Source of the DNA: JBHYGK01 sp051859045
GTDB taxonomy: Bacteria; Pseudomonadota; Gammaproteobacteria; Xanthomonadales; Xanthomonadaceae
Assembly (NCBI GenBank): GCA_051859045.1
Contig: JBHYGK010000045.1
Span: 92,797 to 156,796, forward strand
Reading direction: 5' to 3'
Length of the DNA: 64,000 bases
Part shown: positions 16,974-29,700 of the stretch, one piece after another
How positions within the stretch are numbered: the stretch's first letter is position 1
Layout of the letters: the number at the start of each line of letters is the position of its first letter
Translations under genes and position numbers: made by a program
The notes under the pieces: generated by a model
The model's database searches: none
What the model saw: only the letters and a program-made list of their open reading frames with translations
What the model was told of the DNA's origin: nothing

Positions 16974-17669
16974 GTGGATGCGCCGGGGCCCCGTGAGCGA
17001 GCGGAGGGTGGAGGTGGAGGCGCGTCGCCGTCGCCGCGCGACGACCTCGTGCTCGCGCACCTCGACTGGGCCAGGATGCTCGCCAAGCGCATCTTCATGC
17101 GCGTGCGGGCTCCCGCGCTGGAGTTCGGGGACTACGTCCAGGCCGCGACCCTCGGGCTGATGGAGGCCGCCCAGCGCTTCCGCCCCGAGCGGGGCGTGCC
17201 GTTCCAGGGCTACGCGCTGCGCCGCGTCCGCGGCGAAGTGTTCGACATGGTCCGCGGCTTCCTGCGCGATTCCCAGGCCAACGAGCGCCGGAGCGTCGCG
17301 GCCTTCGAGCGGCGCGAGTCGCTGGCCGAGGCGGGCGACGCCGATCCCCTGTCGGCGATGCTGGGCATCGTCGCCGGCCTCGGCCTCGGCCATCTCCTCG
17401 AGGCCCAGGCCATGCCGGTCCCGGAGGAGGCCACCTGTCCCGCCTACGGAGCCCTCGCCGAGCGCGATCGACGGCGTGCGCTGATGACGGCCCTCGAGAC
17501 CCTGCCGGCCAGGGAGGCGCGGATCCTGCGCCTGCACTATCTCCACCACGTGCCGTTCCAGGACATCGCCGTGATGGAGGGGGTGACCCGGGGCCGGATT
17601 GCGCAGCTGCACCGCCGAGGCCTGGAGCGCATGCGCCCGGCGCTCGGGGCGCTCCGCCCGGAGTCCTGA
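16974..17669 (+). CDS. fliA: FliA-like sigma-28 factor
   Basis: 231 residues from a GTG 4 bases after fliP. Region 2 is recognisable (DYVQAATLGLMEAAQRFRP, then GVPFQGYALRRVRGEVFDMV), and region 4 carries the helix-turn-helix (LPAREARILRLHYLHHVPFQ, then GVTRGRIAQLHRRGLERMR). It has the length and domain set of sigma-70 group 3 FliA/RpoF. It lies last in the flagellar operon and directly in front of the first giant YD-repeat gene, whose upstream region carries a sigma-28-like promoter. No flgM was found with confidence in the window. Confidence 0.88.
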   Translation: MDAPGPRERAEGGGGGASPSPRDDLVLAHLDWARMLAKRIFMRVRAPALEFGDYVQAATLGLMEAAQRFRPERGVPFQGYALRRVRGEVFDMVRGFLRDSQANERRSVAAFERRESLAEAGDADPLSAMLGIVAGLGLGHLLEAQAMPVPEEATCPAYGALAERDRRRALMTALETLPAREARILRLHYLHHVPFQDIAVMEGVTRGRIAQLHRRGLERMRPALGALRPES

Positions 17670-17705
17670 GCGCGGGGCGTCCGACGACTCGTGCACCGAA
17701 TCCCC

Positions 17706-17733
17706 TAAACCTCCGACGCGCCCCCCGCGACTG
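17706..17733 (+). promoter_or_regulatory. Sigma-28-like promoter before the first giant gene
   Basis: CCCCTAAAC (17702-17710) is followed after TAAA by 16 bases and then CGCGACTG (17726-17733). The FliA consensus is TAAA, 15 bases, GCCGATAA. The core CGA is in place and the -35 core is exact, but spacing is 1 base long and the -10 ends poorly. The same CCCCTAAAC block and a CCGCGA box occur before the second giant gene. A Shine-Dalgarno AGGAG lies at 17776-17780, 9 bases before the ATG. Confidence 0.5.
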
Positions 17734-17789
17734 CGTGGTGATCGAGGCCCCTCCCACGTCCGGGGCTTCCCACGCAGGAGCGTTCAGTC

Positions 17790-20700
17790 ATGGTCGCAGT
17801 GGTGTCCGGCAACGGCTTGGGTCTTTTCGATTCGTCCTTCGACCGCCTCGGCGTCGCGATGGGAGGCCGCGACCGGCTCGGTGCCGGCGCGGGCGCACAT
17901 TTCGTCAACGCCGCCACCGGCAACCTCGTGCTGCAGGGACATGACGAAAGCCTGCTGGGGCGCGGCATGCCCCTGTCGCTGCTGCGCACCTACAACAGCC
18001 AGGGTCTGCAGGCCGGGGCCGACGGCTGGATGCACGGATTCGAGCAGACGCTGGTGTTCGAGGGCGCCTCCAAGAGCGCGCCGGTGGTCCGGGTGTTCCG
18101 GGGCGACGGCTCGAACACCGCCTTCCAGTGGGACGCCACGCGCGGCCTTTACGTCTCCACCGACGGCGCCGGCGCACATGACACCATCGAAGCCACCAAC
18201 GGCGGCTGGGTGCTGGTCGAGGGCAGCACGCGCGGCGAGTCGCGCTTCGATGCCGAGGGCCGGCTGGTGTCGCTGCGCGACGGCCGCACGGGCACCACCG
18301 CCGCGATGGTCTACGCCAAGGACGGCAGCGGGCGGCTGGCCGAAGTGCAGATCGATGGCGGTGATGCCCTGGTGTTCGGCTATGACGGATCGGGCCGCCT
18401 CGCCAGGATCTCGACCCGTGAGGGCGGCGTGCTGCGCTCGCAGGTGCGCTACGACTACGACGCGCTGGGCCGCCTGACCCACGTGCATGCGGACCTGACC
18501 CCGGACGACGCGGGCGACGCCCGCTGGTCGACCACGCGCTACACCTACGAGGGCTCCAGCCTGCGGGTGCTGCGGATGGAGCAGGGCGACGGCACGGTCG
18601 CGTCCTACACCTGGCACGCGGACGGGCGGGTGCGCAGCGTGACCGTCGGCGACATCAACGACAACGACGGCGACGGCACCGGCCGCACCACGTTCTTCAC
18701 CTACGACGCGGCGGGTCGCACCACCCACGTGGCGGACTCCGCGGGCCGCACCTGGTCCTACGAATGGAATGCCGATGGCCAGCTCGGCCGCGTGCTGGCC
18801 CCGGCGGTCGATGGCCAGCGGGCGGCCACGCGCTATGAGTACGACACCCAGGGCAACCTCTCCGCCGTCACCGATGCCGCGGGTCGCCGCACCGTGTTCG
18901 GCTATGACGCCTGGGGCAACCGCATCCTCGAGCGCGATGCCGCCGGCGGCACCGTGCAGCGCACCTTCGATGCCCGCCAGCAGGTGCTCGCCGAGACCCG
19001 CTTCACCGTCGCGGACCCCGACGGCGTCGGTCCCGGGCAGCCCTCCGGCGCCCTGACCACCCGCTACGTCTACGACACGCAGGCCCGGCTGCGCTTCATC
19101 ATCGACGCCACCGGTGGCGTCCAGGAGATGCGCTACGCCAGCAGCGGCAGCGGGATCGGCCAGCTCGCGAGCACCCATGACTACACGGCGGCGCGCTACG
19201 CCATCGCCGGCCTGGCCGCGAACGCCGCGCCGGCGCTGGCGACGGTGGAGGGCTGGGCCTCCGGGCAGCGCGCGGCGTCCACGCGCGTAGACCTCGCCTA
19301 CGACGTGGCGGGCCGCCTCGCCGGCCGGACCGCCTATGCGCGCGTCGACGCCAGCGGCGCCGGCATCTTCGACGCGGCCACCGAGGCCACCACCTACCTG
19401 TACGACGCCCAGGGGCTGCTGCGTCGCCAGGACACCCTGCGCGGCGAGAACCGCCAGGTCGTGGACCGCACCAGCTTCGCCTATGACGGCCTGGGTCGCC
19501 TGCTGTCCACCGTCGACGCCTCCGGCGCGATGACCACATATGCCTGGGACGACGCCGGGCGGCGCCTGGTGGTCACCACCGCCGGCGGCCTCGTGCGCAC
19601 CGAGGTCCGCAACGCCGCCGGTGAACTGCTGACCACCACCGAATCCACGACCGGCGGCCTGCAGGGCCGCGTGATGCAGCACTACTACGACACCCAGGGC
19701 CGACTGGTCGCGGTGGAGGATGCGTCTGGCGGTCGCCACTACACCTTCCATGACGCCGCCGGCCGGGTGGTGGGCGAGGTCGATGCCACTGGCGCCTTCG
19801 TCGAGCGCGTCTACGACGCGGCCGGCCAGCTGGTGGAGCGCCGCGCCTACGACCGCAGCGTGACGACCGCCGGCTGGGTGGTCGGTGGCGCCGTCGTGCT
19901 GCCGACGCTCGCCAGCGTCCGCGCGGCGGCCACGGGCGACGCCGCGACGATCCGCCGGGTCACCTATTCCTATGACGGCGCCGGGCGCCTGGCGATCGAG
20001 CGCGACGCCGTGGGGCTGGAAACCCGCTACCGCTACGACGCGGCCGGCCGCCTGCTGCAGACCACCCAGGTCGATACCGCGGCCGCGGGGGCGCCGACGC
20101 GGACCACCCGGATCCTGCTGGATGCCGACGGCCGCCGCGTGGGCCAGCTCGACGCCGAGGGCTACCTGCAGGAGTGGACCTACGACGCCGCGGGCCGGAT
20201 GGTGCTCTCGGTGCGCTACGCCACCCGATCGCCGGCCTCGGCGCTCGCGGAGGGCGACCTGGCCGCTCTGCGGCCCCAGGCGGCTGCCGGCGACAAGCGC
20301 GAGCGCTTCTTCTTCGATGGCCGCGGGCGCCAGATCGCCACCCTCGATGCCGAGGGCTACCTGGTCGAGTATCTGCACGACGATGCGGGTCGCCTGCGCA
20401 CCGAGCGCGCCTACGCCCGGCGCCTGACCGGGCTGGCCGGCGGTGAGTCGCTGTCGAACCTGGTCGATGCCGCCTTGGGCGGTGGCGTGCGCGAGCTTCG
20501 CCACGCCCACGACGCGATGGGCCGACTCGCCACCTCGCTGGACCACGAGGGCACCACCACCCGCTACACCTACGACATCGCGGGCCGGCTGGTGCGCACC
20601 GAGCGCGCCGTCGGCACCAGCGAGATCCGCGAGAACCGGCTGCGCTACAACGCGCTGGGCCAGCTGATCGGTGAGCTCGACGCCATGGCGGCCACCCGGG

Positions 20701-23700
20701 TGCTGCCGGGCATGAGCGAGGCCCAGCTCGACCAGATCTACGCCCAGTGGGGCACGGTGCACCGCTACGACGCGCTCGGCAGGCGGGTGGAGTCGACCGA
20801 TCCCGACGGGCACAAGACCTGGTACGTCCACGACGCGTCCGGGCGCCTCACCCACACCATCCGGGGCGTGGTCTCCGACGCCGGCGTGCTCAACGCGCTG
20901 GGCGAGGTCGAGCGCACCGACTACAACGCCTTCGGCGAGGCGGTGGCCAGCACCCGCTACGCGGGGCGGATCGCCACCAGCCAGCTCGCCACCCTGGCCC
21001 AGGCCCTGGCCGCGATCGCCAGCGCCGAGCAGGACGCCACGATCTCGCGCACCTACACCGCCCAGGGACGCGTCGCCACCGAGACGGGCCCGCTCGGGCA
21101 CACCACGCGCTGGACCTACAGCGCCTTCGGCGACGTGCTCACCGAGACCCGGCCGCCGGCCGGCGAGCGCGCGCTGCTGATCGAGCACGGCTACGACCGC
21201 CGTGGCCTGCGCACTTCCACCGTGCTCGACCGCGCGGGCATCGAGGCGTCCGAGCTGCTCCAGCTCGACGCCTTCGGGCGCGTGCGCGTCCGCACCGATG
21301 CCCTGGGCGCCAGCACCACGTTCGCCTACGACCGGCTGGGTCGCCAGGTCAGCTCGACCCTCGTGGTCGGTGGCCGCGGCGAGGTCGTCTCCCAGGCCTA
21401 TGACGCGTGGGGCCGGACCCTCGAGCAGGTCGACGCCATGGGGCGTCGCACCGAGTACCTCTACGACGATGCCCTGCGCACGGTCACGGTGCTGACGCCG
21501 GAAGGCGTCACCATGACCACCGAGCGCAACCGGCATGGCGAGACGGTGAGCCTCACCGACGCCGCCGGCCAGGCCACCCGCTACGAGTACAACGCCCGCG
21601 GCCAGGTCGTGGCCGTCACCGCCGCCGACCAGGGCCGCGAGGCGCGCACCTACGACGACCGCGGCCTGCTGCTGCGCGAGACCGACGCCAGCGGTCGCGC
21701 CGTCGAGTACCGCTACGACGCTCTCGGCCGCACCCTGCAGCGCATCGAGGACCCCGACGGCCTCGCGCTTGCCACCCGCTACCGCTACGACACCGCTGGC
21801 CGCCAGGTCGAGGTGCGCGACGCCAGCGGCCGCCTGACCCGCTTCACCTACGACCAGGCGGGCCAGCTCGTCGAGCAGGCGCTGGATCCGTCTGGCCTGA
21901 ACCTGCGGACCCGCTTCACCTGGGATGCCGAGGGTCGCCAGCTGACGATGACCGAGGGCTTCGGCACCGCCGCGGCCCGCACCGTGGCCTACGGTTATGA
22001 CGTGCTCGGCCGCCGCACCAGCGAAGTCGTCGCGCCTGGCGTGCTGGGCCTGACCACGCGCTACGAGTACGACGACGCCGGCCAGCTGCGGCGCAGCATC
22101 GATGCCGAGGGCCGCGCCACCCGCTACACCTACGACGAGGCCGGCCGCCTCGTGCACACCATCGACCCGGCCGGCACCGTCACCCGGCGCTGGTATGACG
22201 CGGTCGGGCGCGAGGTCGCCAGCCGCACCTATGCCGCCGTGAGCGTCGGTCCCAAGCTCGAGGCGCCCACCGTCGGCGACATCGACGCGCTGCTGCCGAC
22301 GACGGCGTCCGCCGCCGACCCGGTCGGCTACCGGATCCATGACCGCGACGGCCGCCTGCGCTTCGCGATCGACGCCCTCGGCCACGTCACCGAGATCAGC
22401 TACGACGCGCTGGGCCGTGCGCACCAGCAGATCGCCTACGCGCTGCCGCTGGCGCTGTCCACGGCCGACCAGCAGGCCCTCCGCGCGGGCGAGCTGGCGC
22501 CCGACACCCTCGCCACCCGCCTCGCCGGGCAGGTGGCGACGGCCCGCGCGCGCTTCTCCATCTTCGACGCGGTCGGCCGGGTGCGCTTCGAGGTCGTCCG
22601 GCAGGATCTCGGCCAGGGCAGCGTCGGCGTGGTCACCGAGCGGCGCTATGACGCCGCGGGCCGCGTCGTCGCCAACATCGCCCATGCCACCACGGTGGCG
22701 TGGACGCCGTCGCTGGACACCGCGGCGCTGCAGCAGGCGATCACCGCCGCGGGCGGCAACGCCGCGTCGCAGCAGCGCGTGACGCGGATGCACCACGACG
22801 GCGTCGGCCGGGTGCGCTACACCGTCGACGATGCCGGCGTGGTGACCGCCGTCGAGTACGACGCGGCGGGCCGGATCGAGGCGACCCACGCCTACACCGC
22901 GCCGATCTCCAATCCTGCCGCAGCGGATGCCGCCGCGGTCGAGGCGGCCCTCGCCGGGCTGGGGCGCCGCACCACCCGCTACGAGTACGACAACGCAGGC
23001 CGCCAGACCGACGTGGTGGATGCGCTGGGCAGGCGCGAGCGCTTCGGCTATGACGCCAGCGGCAAGCGCACGTCCTACACCGATCGCAACAACGCCACCT
23101 GGAACTACCACTACGACGCCGCCGGCCGCCTCGAACACGAGGACTCCCCCGCCGTGGCCGTGGCCCGCTACGACGCAGCCGGGGTGCTGCGCGAGAGCGT
23201 CCTGCGCATTCGCACGACGATCGGCTACGACCGCGTCGGCAACGTCGTGGCGCGGACCGAGAACGCGGGCACCAGCGAGGCCCGCACCACCCGCTACGAG
23301 TACGACGCGCGCGGCCGCCAGGTGCGCACCGTGTTCCCGGACCCGGGCCGCTACGACCGCGCTACCGGCGCGCTGGTGGCCACCGGGCAGGCGCCTGCGG
23401 TCACCGTCACCTACGACGCCCTGGATCGAGCCGTGGTGCAGACCGAAACCCTCGGCCAGCACGCCTACCGGATGTTCGACGCCGCCGGCCGCCTCGTCTA
23501 CGAGATCGACGAGGGTGGCTACGTCAGCCGGCACACCTACAACGCCTTCGGCGACCGCGAGGGCATGGTCCGCTACGCGCGGGCCATCACCGTCCCCGCC
23601 GGCGAGCGGGGCCTGCCCAAGGACGCGGCCTGGGTCGCGGCGCGCCTGGTGCCCGATGCCGGCGATCGCACCATCACCACCCGCTACGACGGTGCGGGTC

Positions 23701-26700
23701 GCCGCACCAGCGTCGAGGAGTCGGCCGTCACCTACGTCCGCGCGGACGGCTCCAGCGCGGTCGGTTCGCCGCGCACCGAGTTCCTCTACAACGTCCATGG
23801 CGAAGTGATCCGGGAGTCGGTGCTGCTGGAGGGCGCGCCCGGCCAGGCCAGCGCGCGCTGGGCCCATACCCACCGCGCCTATGACGAGCTCGGCCGCCTC
23901 GTGATGACGGTGGACGCCGAGGGCCACGTCACCGAGTTCGAGTACACCGCCAACGGCGAGCTCGCCCGCCAGGTCGAGTACGCGCGTGCGATCGCGGTGG
24001 AATCGGTGCTGCCCGGCGTGCGTCCTGCGCCGCCGCCCTCGGGCGACGCCCAGACGGGCTTCGACCGCATCCAGCGCTTCGAGCATGACGCCCTCGGGCG
24101 CGTGGTCTTCCAGCGCGTCGATCGCCGCTTCGAGAACACCGACGGCAGCAGCGGCGTGCGCGAGGTGCTCACCGAGCAGCGTTACGACGGCGAGGGTCGC
24201 GTGATCGAGCAGATCGTGGACGGCCAGCTCACCCGCACCGCCTACGACGCCCTCGGGCGCTCGGTGTCGCTGCGCGAGTCCGAGCGCGCGGTGCTGCGCG
24301 ACGACGCGCAGGCCCTGCTGCAGGCCTCGCCCGGCCTCGACCTGGCCAGTGCCAGCCTTTATCGGCAGTCCTCGCCCTTCACCTCGATGCGCTACGACGC
24401 CTTCGGCAACGTGCTGGAGGTCCGGCGCTCGGCGACGGGCTGGCTGCAGGGCCAGGCCTCGCCGCCGGCCGCGGCCGCTGGCGACCAGGTGATGAGCTAC
24501 CGCCTCGACTGGCAGGGGCGCGTGGTGGCCGAGCGCAATGCCGCCGGCATCGCGCAGTTCCACGAGTACGACGCGGCCGATCGCCGCACCCTGACCACCT
24601 ACCAGCTGGCGGGTGCGGGCGACACCGTCGCGAATGCCGGCGCCTGGGTGGAGTCGCGCGCGAGCTACGACGCGCTCGGCCGCCAGGAGCGCGTCGAGGT
24701 GTCGAGGCGTCTGTCGAACGGCACGGTGGAGTTCGACCAGGTCGTCAGCGCCGAGCACAACGCCTTCGGCGAGATCGTCTACCGCGGTGATGGACGTCCG
24801 CGCGGGACGCCCGCCGCGGGCGCCACCTACGTGTACGACGGCGCGGGTCGCCTGGTGTCCAGCAACGCCGAGGGCGGCTCCTGGCGCAACTACGGCTACG
24901 ACCTGGCGGGTCGCCAGCGCACCCGGGAGGTGTGGGTCAACGTGGGCGCGGGGCAGCGCCAGATTGTCCTCGCCCAGGACCTCGACCGCCTCGGCCGCAC
25001 GCTGCGCGAGGAGCTCGCGCCGCACGCCGACATCAATGGGCCGAGGGCCTCGGTGCTCCGGCGCTTCGACCGATGGGGCAACGTGGTGCTGCTGGTCGAC
25101 GCGCGCGGCTACGAGACGCGCTTCGCTTACAACGAGGACAACCAGGTCGTCCGCGAGACCAAGCCGCTGGTGAAGGTGCTGGGCGAGGACGGCGTGGAGT
25201 CCTGGCAGCGGCCGGAGCAGCGCTGGTACTACGACGCGCTCGGGCGCCTGGTCGGCACGCGCGACGCCAACGGCAACGTGCGGCGCATGACCCACGATGC
25301 CGCCGGTCGCGCCACCATCGCGTTCGACGCCTACGGCAACCCCACCCGCACCGCCTATGACGCGCTGGGGCAGGCACGCCTGACCCAGGACGCCCGCGGC
25401 TACATCACCTTCCGCGACTTCGACGCCGTGGGCCGGGTCGTCGGCCACGGCGACCTGGTGGCCACGGCGTCGGGCACCAGCCGCCGCCGGACCGTGCTCG
25501 AGAGCTACCAGCTCAACCAGAACGGCGATCGCATCGGCGTCACCAACGCGCTGTCGCAGACCCACCGTTACGTCTACGACAGCCGCGGACTGGTGCTGCG
25601 CAGCCAGACCGCCGCCGGCGTCGTGATGACCCAGGCCTACGACAGCCAGGGCCAGCGCACCCGCGAGACCAACGGCCTGCGCGCCCTCACCGCGTCCTCG
25701 CTGGTCGATCGCGACGGCGAGACCGTGTGGCGCGACGAGCAGACCTGGGACTTCGACTACTTCGGTCGCCTCATCGACCACAACGACCTCGCCGGCCGCG
25801 ACTACGACTACACCTACGATCCCCAGTCGGGCCAGCGCCTCCGCGAGACCACCCAGCTGGCCGGCGCCGCATCGCTCGACCGCAGCACCAGCTGGTACGC
25901 CAACGGCCGCGTCGCCCAGATCGTCGAGGGCGCCAACCGATTCCGCTACGAGTACGACGCCGCGGGCAACCGCACCCTCGAGGAGTCCGCCACCCGCGAC
26001 GGCATCGGCACCGAGGTCCGGATCCGCACCCAGTCCTACTACGACAGCCACAACCGCTTGGTGCGGGTGGTGCAGGACGACCTGGTGACGGGCAAGCGCG
26101 TCTTCGACCTGTCCTATGACTACGACGCGGTGGGCAACCGTCGCCGGGTGGTGGCCCAGACGGGCTATGGCACCGGCACCTCGCCGATTCCCGTGGCCTA
26201 CCGCGCGCCCGAGGTCATCGCCGTGCCGGAGGGCCGCACCCTGCGCGCCGGGCGACCCGCCGAGTTCCGCATCCGCCTCACCGACGTCTTCCTCGACCCC
26301 GAGTACGACGTGCTGCAGATCGGTGTGGCCCAGATCGTCGGCGGCCAGGCGTCGGGGCTCCCGGCCTGGTTGTCGCATGCGATCGATCCGGCCACCGGCG
26401 AGCTCGTGTTCACCGCCGGCCCGGGCTCCAGCGCCGCGCTCGGCCAGCAGCTCACGCTGCGCCTCACCGCCACCGACAGCGCCCAGCAGAGCGCCTCGGT
26501 CGAGTTCTCGCTGCGCGTGGTCTTCAACTCGGCGCCCCAGTCGAGCCAGCAGGGCCCCGCCCAGTTCGTGGTGAAGACCGGCCGACCGTTCACCGCCGAG
26601 TTCCCGGCGGAGCTGTACTTCCGCGACCTCGACGTGGGCGATCGACTGCGCATCGACGTGCTGGCGGTGTTCCCGCCGGCGCCGTGGCTGTCGATCGACA

Positions 26701-29700
26701 ACGACAACACCTCCGTCGCCCGCATCTCCGGCACGCCGTCCGCGGCCCAGGCGGGCACCTACACCGTGACGCTGCGCGCGCGTGACGAGGAGGGCGATGG
26801 TGCCACCCGCACCGTCACGCTCAACGTCCGCGCGAACGGTGCCCCGACGGTCGTGGCGACCCCGCCCGCCCAGGAGGCGACCCTCGAGCGCGCCTACGAG
26901 CTGGCGATGCCGCTGTCGTCGCTGTTCGTCGACCCCGATGGCGACGCCATGCAGGTCACGGCCAGCCTCGAGGACGGCTCGGCCCTGCCGGCGTGGCTGG
27001 CGTTCCAGTTCCTCAATGATCGCGCCGACCCGCTGCTGCGCCTCGGTGGCCGCGTGCCGGCCGACGAGGTGGCGGGGCGGACCTACCGGATCCGCCTGCT
27101 GGCGACCGACAGCGATGGCGCCTCGCGCTCGGTGGTCGTGTCGCTCGCCCTGTTCGCCAACCGCGCGCCCGTGGTCGTCGCCACGCCGGTGGTGCCGGCC
27201 CCGCGGGTCAATGTCGACTACCGGGTGGAGCTCCCGATCAGCTCGCTCTTCCGGGATCCCGACGGTGATGCGTTGCTGCTCGACCTGCTGCATCCCGGTG
27301 GCTTCGCGGCCACCGGCTGGCTGCGCATGACCGTCGACCAGGCCGCAGGCACGATCGTGCTGGCGGGCCGTCCCACCAGCAACGCCAACCACGCCGGCGC
27401 GAGAACGGTGGAGATCCGCGCCCGCGACGCCGACGGGCTGCAGGTGCTGCTTCCGCTCACGCTGCAGGTGCGCGGCGATACCGCGCCGACGTTCCCGATG
27501 GCCCCGCCCGATCGCAACATCGGTACGGGCCGGAGCTTCTCGTTCGCGATCCCGGCCGCGACCGACGCGGACGGCGACACACTGACCTACCGCGCCCAGA
27601 TGGTGGTCCGCGAGCGTGCCGAGACGGTGCCGCCGACCTGGGTCGACACCTACGTGCCGCTGCCCAGCTGGCTGCAGTTCAACAGCGCCACCCGGACCTT
27701 CAGCGGCGTGGCGCCGCTGCAGACCACGGCCGAGCCCATTCGCATCCGCGTGCGGGCCTTGGACGGCATCAACGAAGCGGAGGCGGGCTTCACGATCTCC
27801 ATCGTGCAGGCCGCCAACTCGGGACCGGTAGCCGAGTTCCCGCTGGCGCCGCGCGCCGCGCTCGAGGGCTCCAGTGTCTCCTGGGCGCTGCCTGAAGGGG
27901 CATTCAGCGACCCTGATGGTGATCCGCTGGCCTACTCGGCGCAGGTGCTGATGCCTGCGCACCGCCGCCTGCAGTGGGTCAACGGCGTCCAGATGCCGGT
28001 CGACGTGCCGGCGCAGTGGGTGGCCCTGTCCACCGCCGGCCTGTCCATCAACGCGTCCACGGGCGCGATCAGCGGCGCCGTCCGCGGCCTCGAGTTCGAG
28101 GATGCGGGCCAGCCGGCCTTCAGCGGAAGCCTGCTGATCCAGGTGCGTGCGGCCGACACGGCCGGCCTGGCGGCGTTCTCGGTGTTCACCGCGACGGTCG
28201 ACCTGCGTCCGCGCGGGCCGACGTCGTCCTCGCACACCATCGCCATCGGCGAGACCTTCAGCTATCGCATCCCAGGATTCGTTGATCCCGAGGGCGGCGC
28301 GCTCGCCTTCTCGGCCCGCCTGCAGGGTGGCGGCCCCCTGCCGTCCTGGCTCGCCCTCAGCGCCGACGGCGTGCTGACCGGGCGGGCCACCGTCCCGGGC
28401 ACGGTCGTCATCGAGCTGACCGTCACCGACGCCTCCGGACTGACCAGCACCAGCCTGCTTACCCTCGTGGCGGCCAATCAGCCGCCGGTCTACGCCGGCG
28501 GGCTCTCGCCGCAGGCGGCGACGCCCGGCCAGGCCTTCAGCTATCAGGTTCCTGCGGGGGCGTTCACCGACCCGAATGGCGATCCGCTGACCTACACCGC
28601 GACGCTCTCCGGCGGCGCGGCGCTGCCGGGGTGGCTGTCGTTCAACGCGGGCACGCGGACCTTCAGCGGTACGCCCGGCGTGGCAGGCAGCTGGACGGTT
28701 CAGGTGAGCGCGAGCGACGGCGCGAGCAGCGCCAGCGGCACGTTCACGATCACGGTCAGCAACAGTGCGCCGGTGAACGCCGTAGCGCTGCCCAACCGCT
28801 CCGGCGGCCAGGGCGTGGCGGTGGCCTGGGACCTGCCGGCGGGGGCGTTCACCGACCCCAACGGCGATCCGCTGAGCTATGCGCTCGAGGTGGAGCGTCC
28901 GGGCTACTGGGAGTACTACGAGATCCGTCCGGGCGAGCCGGACGCGCGCTGGGTGCCGGCGGCGTGGGAAGCCGCGTCGTCGGTGGGCCTGGCGGTGAAC
29001 GCGACGACGGGCCGGATCACCGGAACGCCGGGCCTGATGTGGGTGCCCAATGGCTCGGAGGGCGGATACGACACGGTGAGCACCTACCGCATGCGGGTGG
29101 TGGCGCGCGATCCGGCTGGCGCGAGCGCACAGGGCGTATTCACCGTGGGCCTGAACCGGCCGCCGGTGGGCCCGGCGACGCTGTCGCAGATGGTCGGAGT
29201 GAACGCGAACTTCAGCGTGCAGCTCTACGGCTTCAGCGATCCGGACGGCCAGGCGCTGACGTGGTCGGCGGTGGGTCTGCCGTCGGGCGTGAGCCTGAGC
29301 CCGTCGGGCGTGCTGAGCGGCCGCCTGACGACGCCGGGCAACCGCACGTTCACGGTGACGGTGACCGACACGGGCGGCCTGACGGCCAGCGCGACGATGA
29401 CGCTGACCACGGGCAACACGGCGCCGACGTACGTGGGCGGTCTGCCGTCGAGCCTCGCGCCGGCCTTTGGCGCGCCTTTCAGCTGGCAGGTGCCGGCCGG
29501 CGCATTCTCGGATCCGAACGGCGATCCGCTGACCTACTCGATGAACCAGCTGGTGGAGACCCCGATCTGGGATCAGGAGACCGGGCAGTGGTGGACCTAC
29601 GTCGAGGAGCGTCCTCTGCCGGCATGGCTGAGCTTCAACGCCTCGACGCGGACGCTGACGGGCACGCCGCCGGACATGACGACGCTGCGGCTGCAGGTGA

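Noticed and set aside
13556..17098. A 1180-residue minus-strand open frame opposite flgE to fliA
   Set aside because: The opposite strand holds a complete, recognisable gene chain; the minus translation shows no family pattern.
16974..17669. ECF-type rather than FliA-type sigma factor
   Set aside because: Length of 231 residues, region 2 and region 4 motifs and position at the end of a flagellar operon fit the FliA group better.
17784..28235. A 3483-residue open frame on the minus strand opposite giant gene 1 (and similar ones at 30285-34010 and 39567-45566)
   Set aside because: It is the antisense shadow of a very G+C-rich YD-repeat gene with strong third-position bias; the translation is repetitive Ala/Val/Gly/Arg/His text without domains or ribosome site.
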